From Pusillimonas sp. TS35 (GTDB lineage: Bacteria; Pseudomonadota; Gammaproteobacteria; Burkholderiales; Burkholderiaceae_B), in the NCBI RefSeq assembly GCF_009857885.1, contig NZ_WWER01000001.1:620001-684000 (forward strand): a stretch of 64,000 bases of DNA, read 5' to 3'. The first letter of the stretch is position 1, and the number at the start of each line of letters is the position of its first letter. The translations under genes and the position numbers were made by a program. The notes under the pieces are model-generated. The model searched no databases, was not told where the DNA came from, and saw nothing but the letters and a program-made list of their open reading frames with translations. Of this stretch, positions 1 to 8,012 are shown piece by piece.

Positions 1-855
1 AGCCGGTTTCTCGATATCAATTTCCGCATCCCCGAAGAGCTGCGCATGGCGGAAGGGATGGTGCGGGAGCAGCTTGGCCAGCAGGTGAAACGCGGCAAAG
101 TGGATATCCGCGTCTCCTTTGCCCGCGCGGCGAGCGCCATTGAGGTCCAGCTCGACGAAGCACGCCTGGCCGATCAGGCCCGCAAGCTCGAGCTTGCCCG
201 TCGCTACATCGCTGATGTTCCCGCTCCCACACTCTCCGAACTGGCTGCCGCTTCGCGCGGAACTGAGGTGGACAGCATGGATGGCGAAGCCTGGATGGCG
301 ATGTGCCAGCAAGCCACGGCGCAGGCATTGGCGGATCTGCAGGCAACCCGCGAACGCGAGGGCGCACGCCTTGCGCAGATGATGCTCGAGTGCGCGGCTA
401 CAGCGGGCGTTATCGTCGACGAGGTTGAACGCGACCTGCCGACGCTGTTGGCAGAGCATCAAGAGAAGATCGCCACACGGCTGCGCGATGCCTTGCTGGC
501 GGCCAGCCCCGAAGGCTTCGCCCAGATCAGCGGCAATGAGCTTTCAGCCCGCATTGCCCAAGAGGCATCCTTGTTCGCCCTGCGCATCGACGTGGCCGAA
601 GAGCTGTCGCGTCTGCGTTCCCATATTGCCGAACTGCGCCACCTGCTGGCCGCAGATGTGGCTGACGGTGAATCTGGGCGCGGCCGTAGAGGCGGCGGCA
701 GTGCCGGCAAGCGGCTCGACTTTTTGTTCCAGGAAATGAATCGCGAGGCCAATACCCTGGGCTCCAAGGCCGGCGCCCTCAGCGTCACCCGCGCCGCTAT
801 TGACCTGAAGCTGCAGATCGAGCAGATGCGCGAGCAGGCGCAAAATATCGAATAG
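1..855 (+). CDS. yicC: YicC family endoribonuclease, 5' end missing
   Basis: The frame is open from the first base of the window, so the true start lies upstream; the visible 284 residues cover nearly the whole of a family of about 290-310. The N-terminal YicC segment starts with SRFLDINFRIPEELR, and the C-terminal DUF1732 segment contains GKRLDFLFQEMNREANTLGSKA, the family's most conserved stretch. YicC proteins are RNA-cleaving enzymes linked in E. coli to turnover of the small RNA RyhB. Neighbourhood with rph (RNA 3' processing) fits an RNA-metabolism role. The internal ATG at base 46 is not the start, because the conserved domain begins before it. Confidence 0.93.
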   Translation, partial: SRFLDINFRIPEELRMAEGMVREQLGQQVKRGKVDIRVSFARAASAIEVQLDEARLADQARKLELARRYIADVPAPTLSELAAASRGTEVDSMDGEAWMAMCQQATAQALADLQATREREGARLAQMMLECAATAGVIVDEVERDLPTLLAEHQEKIATRLRDALLAASPEGFAQISGNELSARIAQEASLFALRIDVAEELSRLRSHIAELRHLLAADVADGESGRGRRGGGSAGKRLDFLFQEMNREANTLGSKAGALSVTRAAIDLKLQIEQMREQAQNIE

Positions 856-1186
856 GGCCGCTACCCGCTACCCGCTACCCGCTACGCGCCGGAGTGCGAC
901 GCCACGTCTTATGCCTGTACTGGCGTGGTGCGTTTTTCGCCGCTAGCCTGCCTGATCGACGCCGAACCACTAAGCGGCACCATGGCTCGGCGCGAGTGCG
1001 CAGCTTTCGCGGCGTTGCCGGTGCAGGCCTTCCGCCGCGATGGCGGGGCGATGCAATTCGCATCACTGGTCAAGGCCAGGAGCATCCGGATGGAAGGAGC
1101 AGCGGCTGTTCCGTGCGAAAATGCCTTTCTGTCCGGGGTGGCCGGCGTCAGCCAGGCCGCCCTTATTGTTTTCCAGAGAGGTTGCA
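856..1186. other. 331-base stretch without a recognised gene
   Basis: It begins with a short GCTACCC tandem repeat just after the yicC stop. The short open frames here resemble no family I know and carry no convincing ribosome binding site. The last bases contain an AGAGAGG that serves rph. A decayed gene cannot be excluded, but nothing supports one. Confidence 0.5.
860..887. repeat. GCTACCC tandem repeat, four units
   Basis: Three exact 7-base units GCTACCC (860-866, 867-873, 874-880) are followed by a fourth, GCTACGC. The array starts 5 bases after the yicC stop codon. The 7-base period is not a multiple of three, and the array is non-coding. Confidence 0.85.
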
Positions 1187-1930
1187 GTGTCCGATTTCAT
1201 CACATCTTCGCGCCGGCCTTCGGGCCGCTCCGCCGCCGAGCTGCGGCCCATCACGCTTGAAACGGGCTACACCCGCTACGCCGAAGGCTCGGTGCTGATC
1301 CGTGCCGGCAATACGCATGTGTTGTGCAATGCCAGTGTGCTGGATAAGGTGCCGCCCTTTCTGAAGGGTAAGGGCCAGGGTTGGGTCACGGCCGAGTACG
1401 GCATGCTGCCGCGCTCTACGCACACGCGGTCTGATCGCGAGGCGGCACGCGGCAAGCAGAGCGGGCGCACGCAGGAAATCCAGCGCCTAATCGGGCGCAG
1501 CCTGCGCGCAGTGTTCAATCTGGGCGCGCTCGGCGAGCGCACACTGCATTTGGATTGCGATGTCATCCAGGCCGACGGCGGCACACGCTGCGCCAGCATT
1601 ACCGGCGCCTGGGTGGCGGCCGCGCTGGCCATGCGGCGGCTGGTGGCCGATGGGCAGTTGGCCGCCTCGCCGGTCCTCGATCACGTGGCGGCGGTGTCCG
1701 TCGGCCTGTACGAGGGGCAGCCAGTGCTGGATCTTGACTATATCGAAGACTCGGGCTGCGGCGCTGACATGAATATCGTCATGACGGGCGCAGGCCATTT
1801 CGTGGAGGTGCAGGGTACCGCCGAGGGGCAGACCTTCGGCCGCGAGCAGTTGGACAGCCTTCTGGACCTGGCCCAGAACGGCATCGCCGACTTGATTGGC
1901 ATACAGAAAAAGGCGCTCGAAAGCGCCTGA
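1187..1930 (+). CDS. rph: Ribonuclease PH
   Basis: A phosphorolytic 3'-5' exoribonuclease that trims tRNA 3' ends using inorganic phosphate and acts as a hexamer in the cytoplasm. The 247-residue product carries the family motifs: [13 protein letters not shown] near the N-terminus, [30 protein letters not shown], and [19 protein letters not shown] in the core. The frame is open further upstream, but I chose the GTG at 1187 because an AGAGAGG lies 6 bases before it and the product then starts [21 protein letters not shown], the expected beginning at the family's usual length. It is followed by a convergent intergenic region with strong inverted repeats. Confidence 0.95.
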   Translation: MSDFITSSRRPSGRSAAELRPITLETGYTRYAEGSVLIRAGNTHVLCNASVLDKVPPFLKGKGQGWVTAEYGMLPRSTHTRSDREAARGKQSGRTQEIQRLIGRSLRAVFNLGALGERTLHLDCDVIQADGGTRCASITGAWVAAALAMRRLVADGQLAASPVLDHVAAVSVGLYEGQPVLDLDYIEDSGCGADMNIVMTGAGHFVEVQGTAEGQTFGREQLDSLLDLAQNGIADLIGIQKKALESA

Positions 1931-2008
1931 TCGCGTGGCGCGGTATGCATTCCCGCGCCTATACAACCGCGAAGTTTACGCAGCCAGCCCAGGCGTCAGG
2001 CAAAGCCG

Positions 2009-2125
2009 GGCAAGCGCCGGGCAATCATGCATGGCACGCACACATGCCAAACGGCAACGCATACGTTGCCGTTTGGCGTTTGCACAAAGCGCTGTCTGCG
2101 CAGGCAGCGAGGCCCGGCGCTTGCC
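2009..2125. repeat. Nested inverted repeats between convergent genes
   Basis: The outer arms GGCAAGCGCCGGGC (2009-2022) and GCCCGGCGCTTGCC (2112-2125) are perfect 14-base complements. Inside lies a second perfect 14-base stem, 2046-2059 with 2064-2077, with a CATA loop. A third, near-perfect hairpin occupies 2090-2109. No long T-run follows any of them. The element separates convergent rph and the MmgE/PrpD gene, so bidirectional termination is the plain reading; a REP- or MITE-like element is the alternative. Confidence 0.8.
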
Positions 2126-2147
2126 ATCGCCAAGCCCGTACACGGGT

Positions 2148-3500
2148 TTACTCCAGGAAGTGCCCCACCATAGGCGCGCGGGCAATCGCCCATACTTTGT
2201 CAATAATGGCCTGCGCCTCTTGCGCCGTAGCCGCGTTGCGGTAGGTGCTCAGGCGGCGGGCCTTGTCTTCGATCTCGGCGCGCGACAGCGTGTTGCCCGG
2301 ATCGCCCTTGGGTTCGTCCACACGGCTCTCCAGCGTACGCCCGTCGCGTGTACGCACGGCAACCTTGCCGATCCAGCGTGCAGGGTAGGCGGCGTCCACC
2401 TCCTGGTCCAGTTCCATCGACACCCGATTACGGAAGTCGCTGACCTGCGCGTTTTCCAGGCCGGCATCGAATTCAGCCAGACCGGCGCGCTGGTGAACGG
2501 CAATCAGGCCCAGCACCGTGCCCATCGAAAACTTGGACTGATGCACGGTGGTGGGGTTGACCACCGGCCCTAGCACGTCGATGGCGCCCTGGTGTACACG
2601 GGCCGTAACGGATTCGATATCGCCAGCCGTCAGGCCGTGTTCACGCACCAGTGCCAACAGGGCGTCGGCGGCAGGGTGGGTATGGCGGCAGGAGGCGTGG
2701 TATTTGAAGGAGGTCTCGAGTACCGTCCAGCGCTGGCCCAGCCCGTCTGTTAGCTTGGCGGGGTTGGCGTCGCTGGACATGCCGGCCGCCATGCCCTGGG
2801 GGCCTTCCAGGATGCGGCGCGCGCCGGTAAAGCCCTCTTGCGCCAGGTAGGCGGCCGTCAGGCCACTGGCGGCCGCTTTGGCGGTATGCAGTTGTTTGGA
2901 ATCCGCCGCATCGCGCAGGAATTCCCAGAGGCCGCTGGCCTGGGTGCCAGCCGAACCAAAAGCGTCGAGCATCTGTTCGGCGGTGAGGTTGAGCAGCCGG
3001 CCCACAGCCGCCGCAGCCGCCAGCGTACCCGCTGTGCCGGTGGTATGGAATACTTTGTAGTGCGACCGACCCAGGAATTCGCCAACGCGGATACCGACCT
3101 CATAGCCCGCGACACAGGCCGTGAGCAGTTCGCGGCCGGTGCGGCCCAAGGCCTGGGCAGCTGCGATGGCAGGCGGGAACACCACGGCGGCAGGGTGGAA
3201 CACCGAGCCGTTGTGCACGTCATCCTGCTCCACCATATGCGCGGAGGCGGCGTTGACCATGGCGGCAAACAATGGGCTGGTAGTCTTGCGTGTGACCATG
3301 TTTTCAGAAGGCCCGCTGGCAGGCCCCATGGCGTCGGCGAAATGCCCGATGGCCTGCACCGGCCGCGCGCTGGAACCGGCCAATATCGATGCCAGCGTAT
3401 CCAGCATCAAGTCTTCGGTGCGGCGCAGCACTGCGTCGGGGATTTCTTCGTAGGATAGGCCTGCGGCGAAGGCGGCAAGCTCAGCGCTGGGATGGCTCAT
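2148..3500 (-). CDS. MmgE/PrpD family protein (dehydratase or decarboxylase fold)
   Basis: A 450-residue protein of the MmgE/PrpD family, which includes 2-methylcitrate dehydratase and cis-aconitate decarboxylase. Family landmarks: the N-terminal LAAFAAGLSYEEIPDAV, LDTLASILAGSS, an ASAHMVEQDDVHNGS segment resembling the active-site region, and KYHASCRHTHPAADALL. The frame is open upstream, but MSHPSAELAAFAAG is the natural start; the earlier part lies over the end of the upstream dehydrogenase. It is 76 bases downstream of that gene on the same strand, so both are likely co-transcribed. No citrate synthase or prpB/prpC lies nearby, so true 2-methylcitrate dehydratase activity is not supported; the substrate is unknown. 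Confidence 0.85.
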   Translation of the reverse strand: MSHPSAELAAFAAGLSYEEIPDAVLRRTEDLMLDTLASILAGSSARPVQAIGHFADAMGPASGPSENMVTRKTTSPLFAAMVNAASAHMVEQDDVHNGSVFHPAAVVFPPAIAAAQALGRTGRELLTACVAGYEVGIRVGEFLGRSHYKVFHTTGTAGTLAAAAAVGRLLNLTAEQMLDAFGSAGTQASGLWEFLRDAADSKQLHTAKAAASGLTAAYLAQEGFTGARRILEGPQGMAAGMSSDANPAKLTDGLGQRWTVLETSFKYHASCRHTHPAADALLALVREHGLTAGDIESVTARVHQGAIDVLGPVVNPTTVHQSKFSMGTVLGLIAVHQRAGLAEFDAGLENAQVSDFRNRVSMELDQEVDAAYPARWIGKVAVRTRDGRTLESRVDEPKGDPGNTLSRAEIEDKARRLSTYRNAATAQEAQAIIDKVWAIARAPMVGHFLE

Positions 3501-3576
3501 GATATGTTTGCCTGATGGTATTTGACAGTGTTGGGGGAAGGGCGGCGCGGGGCCGCCTTGTTTCATTGGCTTGCGA

Positions 3577-4737
3577 TCAGAACGAGCGTGGCAGGCCCAG
3601 TATATGCTCGGCCACGTACGACAAGATAAGGTTGGTGGAAATCGGCGCCACTTGATACAGGCGCGTTTCGCGGAACTTGCGCTCGATGTCGTATTCGTTG
3701 GCAAAGCCGAAGCCGCCATGGAATTGCAGGCAGGCGTTGGCGGCCTCCCATGAAGCATCGGCCGCGAGCAGCTTGGCCATATTGGCTTGGGCGCCACAGG
3801 GCTGGTGCGCATCGAACAGGCGGCAGGCTTCGAAACGCATCAGGCTGGCCGCCTCGATATTGATGTGAGCGCGAGCGATGGGGAACTGCACGCCTTGGTT
3901 CTGACCAATGGGGCGGCCGAATACAATGCGCTCCTTCGCATAGGCCGAGACCTTGTCGATGAACCAGCGACCATCGCCAATGCATTCGGCGGCGATCAGC
4001 GTGCGTTCTGCGTTCAGGCCGTCGAGAATATACTTGAACCCCTTGCCTTCTTCGCCGATCAGGTTCTCGGCAGGGATTTCCAGGTTGTCAAAGAAGAGCT
4101 CGTTGGTTTCGTGGTTTACCATATTGGGGATGGGGCGCACCTCCATGCCCTTGCCGATGGCCTGGTGCAGGTCAACGATGAAAATCGACATGCCTTCCGA
4201 TTTCTTCTTCACCTGCTCCAGCGGCGTGGTGCGCGCCAGCAGAATCATCAGGTCGGAATGCTGGATGCGCGAGATCCATACCTTCTGGCCATTCACGACA
4301 TATCGGTCGCCCTTGCGCACCGCGGTGGTCTTGATCTTGGTGGTATCGGTGCCGGTGGTGGGTTCCGTGACGCCCATGGACTGCAGGCGCAGCTCTCCGC
4401 TGGCAATGCGCGGCAGGTACAGGTTTTTCTGTGCGTCGGATCCATGGCGCAGCAGCGTGCCCATGTTATACATCTGCCCGTGGCACACGCCCGAATTGCC
4501 ACCGTTGCGGTTGATCTCTTCCATGATGACCGAGGCCGCTGTGAGGCTCAAACCCGAGCCGCCGTATTCTTCGGGGATGAGCGCCGCCAGCCAACCGGCT
4601 TCGGTGAGCGTCTTGACGAACGCTTCGGGGTAGCCGCGTTCTTCGTCCACCTTGCGAAAGTATTCGGGCGGGAACTGTGCGCACAGGTCGCGGATGGCGT
4701 CGCGGATGTCCTGGAAGTCGTTGTGCGGGTTGGTCAT
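3577..4737 (-). CDS. Acyl-CoA dehydrogenase family flavoprotein
   Basis: A 386-residue FAD-dependent acyl-CoA dehydrogenase: N-terminal helical domain, middle beta domain (SMGVTEPTTGTDTTKIKTTA around 120-139, the FAD/substrate loop), and C-terminal helical domain (ERIVFGRPIGQNQGVQF, QFHGGFGFANEYDIERKFRE). The usual catalytic Glu in the C-terminal YEGT motif is missing; the matching segment reads YQVAPIST (361-368). A Glu at 244 in GLNAERTLIAAE sits where isovaleryl-CoA and long-chain dehydrogenases keep their base. The start MTNPHNDFQD was chosen because earlier residues are outside the domain. It is first in a two-gene minus-strand unit with MmgE/PrpD, divergent from a LysR regulator. The substrate is unknown. 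Confidence 0.9.
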   Translation of the reverse strand: MTNPHNDFQDIRDAIRDLCAQFPPEYFRKVDEERGYPEAFVKTLTEAGWLAALIPEEYGGSGLSLTAASVIMEEINRNGGNSGVCHGQMYNMGTLLRHGSDAQKNLYLPRIASGELRLQSMGVTEPTTGTDTTKIKTTAVRKGDRYVVNGQKVWISRIQHSDLMILLARTTPLEQVKKKSEGMSIFIVDLHQAIGKGMEVRPIPNMVNHETNELFFDNLEIPAENLIGEEGKGFKYILDGLNAERTLIAAECIGDGRWFIDKVSAYAKERIVFGRPIGQNQGVQFPIARAHINIEAASLMRFEACRLFDAHQPCGAQANMAKLLAADASWEAANACLQFHGGFGFANEYDIERKFRETRLYQVAPISTNLILSYVAEHILGLPRSF

Positions 4738-4946
4738 GGCTTGGATTCCGGGTTTATTACAATAGAGGTGGATTGCTGTCGTTGCGCTACTGTGCCCCAA
4801 GCGTCGCGGCTTGCCAATTATTGCTTGCTTAAGCGGGGCTTTCTAATTCATGAAGAGCGCGCTGCGCGCCCTGATGTCGGCCTGCCCCGTGGCGGCATGC
4901 ATCGCCGGCAAGCTTTCTTAACCCACTACTGCGCGAGATCGTTACG
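4738..4946. promoter_or_regulatory. Divergent promoter region, acyl-CoA dehydrogenase / lysR
   Basis: These 209 bases separate the oppositely oriented dehydrogenase and LysR genes, the standard place for LysR operators. An AT-richer patch at 4813-4850 contains the small palindrome GCTTAAGC (4827-4834). No confident promoter hexamers can be assigned. Confidence 0.4.
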
Positions 4947-5906
4947 ATGGCCACGCATTTCGACCTGATCGACATGCAATTAATGGTGAATGTTGCAAGT
5001 GCCCAAAGCATGACCAAGGGAGCCGAGCGCTCGTTTCTTTCCTTGCCTGCCGCCAGCAATCGCGTCAAGAACCTGGAGCAGCACTTGGGCACCGCGCTGC
5101 TGTATCGCAACAGCCAGGGCGTCACCCTCACGCCCTCCGGCGAGGCGTTCGTGCGCCACGCCCGCATTGTGCTGCGCCAGCTCGAACACCTGCGCGGCGA
5201 CATCCGCGAGTATGCCAGCGGGGTCAAGGGGCAGATCCGTGTGTTTGCCAACACAACGGCCATGAATGAATTCATGCCTAATGTGCTGGCCCGCTACCTC
5301 AGCGCCCACCCCGAGGTCAATGTCGAGCTGCGCGAACGCCTCAGCTACCAAGTGGTCAAGGCGGTGGCCGACGGCTCGGCCGATATCGGTATCACCGCGC
5401 AAAGCGGCGGCGGCGAAAACATAGAATTCCTGCCTTACCGCACCGATCGCCTGGTGCTGGTCACGCACCGCGATCATCCGCTTGCCGCCCATGTCTCGGT
5501 GGATTTTGACGCCACTCTGTCATGGGACTACGTTGGCCTGTTTGAGGCCAGCGCTATTCACAGCTTTCTGTTGCAGGCCGCCGACGAAATCGGGCGCGTG
5601 CTGCGATTCCGGGTCGAAGTCAGCAACTTCGAGGCCGCATGCCGCCTGATCGCCGCACAGGTCGGGATTGGGGTCATTCCAGAATCTGCCGCGCGGCGCT
5701 ATGTGCAGGGCTTGCCGCTGGCCATGATCGGCCTGAACGACTCCTGGTCGCTGCGCCGGCTCAGCATCTGCGTGCGGCAATTCGACAAACTGCCCGTTTT
5801 CGCCAAAGACCTGGTATCCCTCCTGGTCAGGGACGGCGCACAGGACGAAACTCTGGCGCAAGGTGCCACCGACGCCGCCTGCGATGCCAGCACACCTCCG
5901 ATGTAA
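4947..5906 (+). CDS. LysR-type transcriptional regulator
   Basis: A 319-residue regulator with an N-terminal winged helix-turn-helix (residues about 5-65, including SMTKGAERSFLSLPAASNR and LGTALLYRNSQGVTLTPSG) and a C-terminal periplasmic-binding-like effector domain (about 92-295). It is divergent from the acyl-CoA dehydrogenase/MmgE unit and is the likely controller of that unit; the inducer would be expected to relate to their substrate. It ends 4 bases before rdgB, so readthrough into rdgB is possible. The C-terminal tail after residue 295 is low-complexity and probably not functional. Confidence 0.92.
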   Translation: MATHFDLIDMQLMVNVASAQSMTKGAERSFLSLPAASNRVKNLEQHLGTALLYRNSQGVTLTPSGEAFVRHARIVLRQLEHLRGDIREYASGVKGQIRVFANTTAMNEFMPNVLARYLSAHPEVNVELRERLSYQVVKAVADGSADIGITAQSGGGENIEFLPYRTDRLVLVTHRDHPLAAHVSVDFDATLSWDYVGLFEASAIHSFLLQAADEIGRVLRFRVEVSNFEAACRLIAAQVGIGVIPESAARRYVQGLPLAMIGLNDSWSLRRLSICVRQFDKLPVFAKDLVSLLVRDGAQDETLAQGATDAACDASTPPM

Positions 5907-5910
5907 AGAC

Positions 5911-6570
5911 ATGAATTCCTCCAACGATACATATTCCTCAAATGCCATCGCCGGCACAAAAGTCGTGCTCGCTTCCAACAACGCCGGAAAGCTGAAAGAG
6001 TTTTCCGCCATACTTGGCCAGGCGGGTATTGTCATGGTCGCGCAGGGCGAGCTGGGCGTGCCCGAAGCTGACGAGCCGTTTTCAACCTTCGTCGAGAACG
6101 CGCTGGCCAAGGCGCGCCACGCCAGCAGCTTCACCGGCCTGCCTGCATTGGCCGACGATTCCGGGTTGTGTGTGCACGCCCTGGATGGCGCGCCCGGCGT
6201 GTTTTCTGCACGCTACGCGGCGCTGGCGGGTGGTCCCAAGTCGGATGCCGCCAATAATCAGCGCCTGGTGCGTGAGTTGGCCGATTGCACCGATCGCCGA
6301 GCCTGTTATGTTGCGCTGCTGGTCTATGTGCAATCGGCGCAGGATCCCACGCCACTCATTGCCGAGGGCCGCTGGGAGGGCGAAATCATCGACTCCCCGC
6401 GGGGGGAGAACGGCTTTGGCTACGATCCTCATTTTTACCTGCCCGGCCTGGGCCGTACCGCCGCCGAACTGAGCCCGGCGGAAAAAAACGCAATCAGCCA
6501 CCGCGCCCAGGCCTTGCAGGTGTTGCTGCGAGGCTTGCACGATAGAGGCGTGAGGGGTGCGCTGTCATGA
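5911..6570 (+). CDS. rdgB: XTP/dITP diphosphatase (non-canonical purine NTP pyrophosphatase)
   Basis: Hydrolyses dITP, ITP and XTP to monophosphates, keeping deaminated purines out of DNA and RNA. The 219-residue Ham1-type protein shows KVVLASNNAGKLKEFSAIL at the N-terminus, the nucleotide-binding GLPALADDSGLCVHALDGAPGVFSARYA core, and GENGFGYDPHFYLP near the C-terminus. The ATG at 5911 gives a 14-residue leader before the conserved KVVLAS start, slightly longer than E. coli RdgB. It overlaps hemW by four bases (ATGA), indicating translational coupling. Confidence 0.94.
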   Translation: MNSSNDTYSSNAIAGTKVVLASNNAGKLKEFSAILGQAGIVMVAQGELGVPEADEPFSTFVENALAKARHASSFTGLPALADDSGLCVHALDGAPGVFSARYAALAGGPKSDAANNQRLVRELADCTDRRACYVALLVYVQSAQDPTPLIAEGRWEGEIIDSPRGENGFGYDPHFYLPGLGRTAAELSPAEKNAISHRAQALQVLLRGLHDRGVRGALS

Positions 6571-7790
6571 CCACACCCACCGTACGCGTGGCCTCGCGGC
6601 AGCCCGGCGTGGTTGCCGGAAGCGGGCAGCAGCGGGCCACCATTCTGCGCAGCCTTCCGCCGCTGTCGCTCTATGTGCACGTGCCGTGGTGCGTGCGCAA
6701 ATGCCCTTACTGCGATTTCAATTCCCACGAGGCGGGCGGGGAGATACCCGAGCAAGCGTACTTGGAGGCCTTGCAGGCTGATCTGGAACAAGCGCTGCCG
6801 TTGGTTTGGGGCCGTCAGGTCATTTCGGTGTTCATTGGCGGCGGGACGCCCAGTCTGCTTTCCTCGTCGGCAATGGACCAAATGCTCGCTCTGTTTCGCG
6901 CCTGCCTGAATTTATTGCCGGATGCCGAGGTCACCATGGAGGCCAACCCAGGAACAGTAGAGGCGGGGCGATTTGCCGATTATGCTGCCAGTGGCGTGAA
7001 CCGCATCTCGTTGGGCATACAAAGCTTCGACGACGGCGCGCTCGCAGCCCTTGGCCGCATTCATGACAGCCGGCAGGCGCGCGCGGCCATCGATATTGCG
7101 CAACGTGCGGTGGACCGCGTCAATCTCGACCTAATGTTCGCGCTGCCGGGGCAATCGCTGGAAGGCTGCGCCCGCGACCTTAACGAAGCCATGTCTTTCG
7201 GCACCGGGCATTTATCGCTGTACCACCTGACGATGGAGCCCAATACCGTCTTCGCCAAGTACCCGCCTGTCGTGCCTGACGACGATGCCAGCGCCGCGAT
7301 GCAGGACATGATCGTGGCCATGACAGCGCAGGGCGGCTGGTCGCGTTACGAAGTATCTGCCTATGCCAAGCCCGGGCAGCAATGTCGGCATAATCTCAAC
7401 TATTGGCAATTTGGCGATTACCTTGGTATTGGGCCCGGCGCGCACGGCAAGCTCTCGTTCCACGACCGCATTGTGCGCCAGGCGCGCCTGCGCAACCCAG
7501 CTTCTTGGATAGACAAGGCGGTTCGGCGCGATGGCAGCCATATCGCCGAAGACCGCGAGGTGCCGTGGCAGGACCTGGGCTTCGAATTCATGCTCAACGC
7601 GCTGCGCCTGAAAGGTGGTGTCGATCGCGGCGACTTCATCGCGCATACCGGGCAGTCCATCCTTACCATTATGCCCGCCATCGAGCGAGCAACCGCCCGC
7701 GGCTTGCTGGATCCGGACCGAGAGCGCCTGAAAGCCAGCGAACTGGGCTGGCGTTTCCTCAATGACCTGCAGGCGGAGTTTCTGCCCTGA
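6567..7790 (+). CDS. hemW: HemW, radical SAM heme chaperone
   Basis: A 407-residue radical SAM protein of the HemW type, often annotated as oxygen-independent coproporphyrinogen III oxidase-like. The [4Fe-4S]/SAM motif is CVRKCPYCDFNSHE (CX3CX2C), preceded by LSLYVHVPW. FIGGGTPSLL is the glycine-rich SAM-binding strand, and the HemN-type C-terminal domain follows (LNYWQFGDYLGIGPGAH). HemW binds heme and delivers it to respiratory enzymes; it lacks the extra N-terminal HemN features for coproporphyrinogen oxidation. It is co-translated with rdgB; the nitrogen regulon begins after about 220 bases. Confidence 0.93.
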   Translation: MTTPTVRVASRQPGVVAGSGQQRATILRSLPPLSLYVHVPWCVRKCPYCDFNSHEAGGEIPEQAYLEALQADLEQALPLVWGRQVISVFIGGGTPSLLSSSAMDQMLALFRACLNLLPDAEVTMEANPGTVEAGRFADYAASGVNRISLGIQSFDDGALAALGRIHDSRQARAAIDIAQRAVDRVNLDLMFALPGQSLEGCARDLNEAMSFGTGHLSLYHLTMEPNTVFAKYPPVVPDDDASAAMQDMIVAMTAQGGWSRYEVSAYAKPGQQCRHNLNYWQFGDYLGIGPGAHGKLSFHDRIVRQARLRNPASWIDKAVRRDGSHIAEDREVPWQDLGFEFMLNALRLKGGVDRGDFIAHTGQSILTIMPAIERATARGLLDPDRERLKASELGWRFLNDLQAEFLP

Positions 7791-7847
7791 AACGTTGCCG
7801 GGATGCGTCGCGTAAACAGCGCATCGCACTGGCTATGCACTAAAATA

Positions 7848-7864
7848 TGCACCATTAATGTGCG
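7848..7864 (+). promoter_or_regulatory. Candidate NtrC binding site upstream of glnA
   Basis: TGCACCATTAATGTGCG is a 17-base dyad matching the enteric NtrC consensus (TGCACCA, three bases, TGGTGCA) closely on the left arm and partly on the right. It lies about 80 bases upstream of the sigma-54 element, the usual enhancer distance, and its regulator is encoded two genes downstream. Confidence 0.75.
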
Positions 7865-7944
7865 TGCCGCCCCATAACGGGGCGTTACGCGCCCTCCCGC
7901 CGCATGGCAGGCCGCGTTTTCAGCAAAATCGGGCCCAGCAAATC

Positions 7945-7960
7945 TGGCACGCGTATTGCT
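7945..7960 (+). promoter_or_regulatory. Sigma-54 (RpoN) promoter of glnA
   Basis: TGGCACGCGTATTGCT matches the -24/-12 consensus TGGCAC-N5-TTGCW with exact spacing. Transcription would start near 7971, about 40 bases before the glnA ATG. Together with the upstream NtrC site it indicates nitrogen-limitation control. Confidence 0.9.
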
Positions 7961-8012
7961 TTTTGTCTCATATCACAGCCCTGTTCTGTATTTATCCTCC
8001 CCTGGAGCCTTT

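Noticed and set aside
2148-3812. 554-residue reading of the MmgE/PrpD gene
   Set aside because: The extra N-terminal 104 residues overlap the end of the acyl-CoA dehydrogenase gene in another frame and match no family sequence; the start at 3500 is natural.
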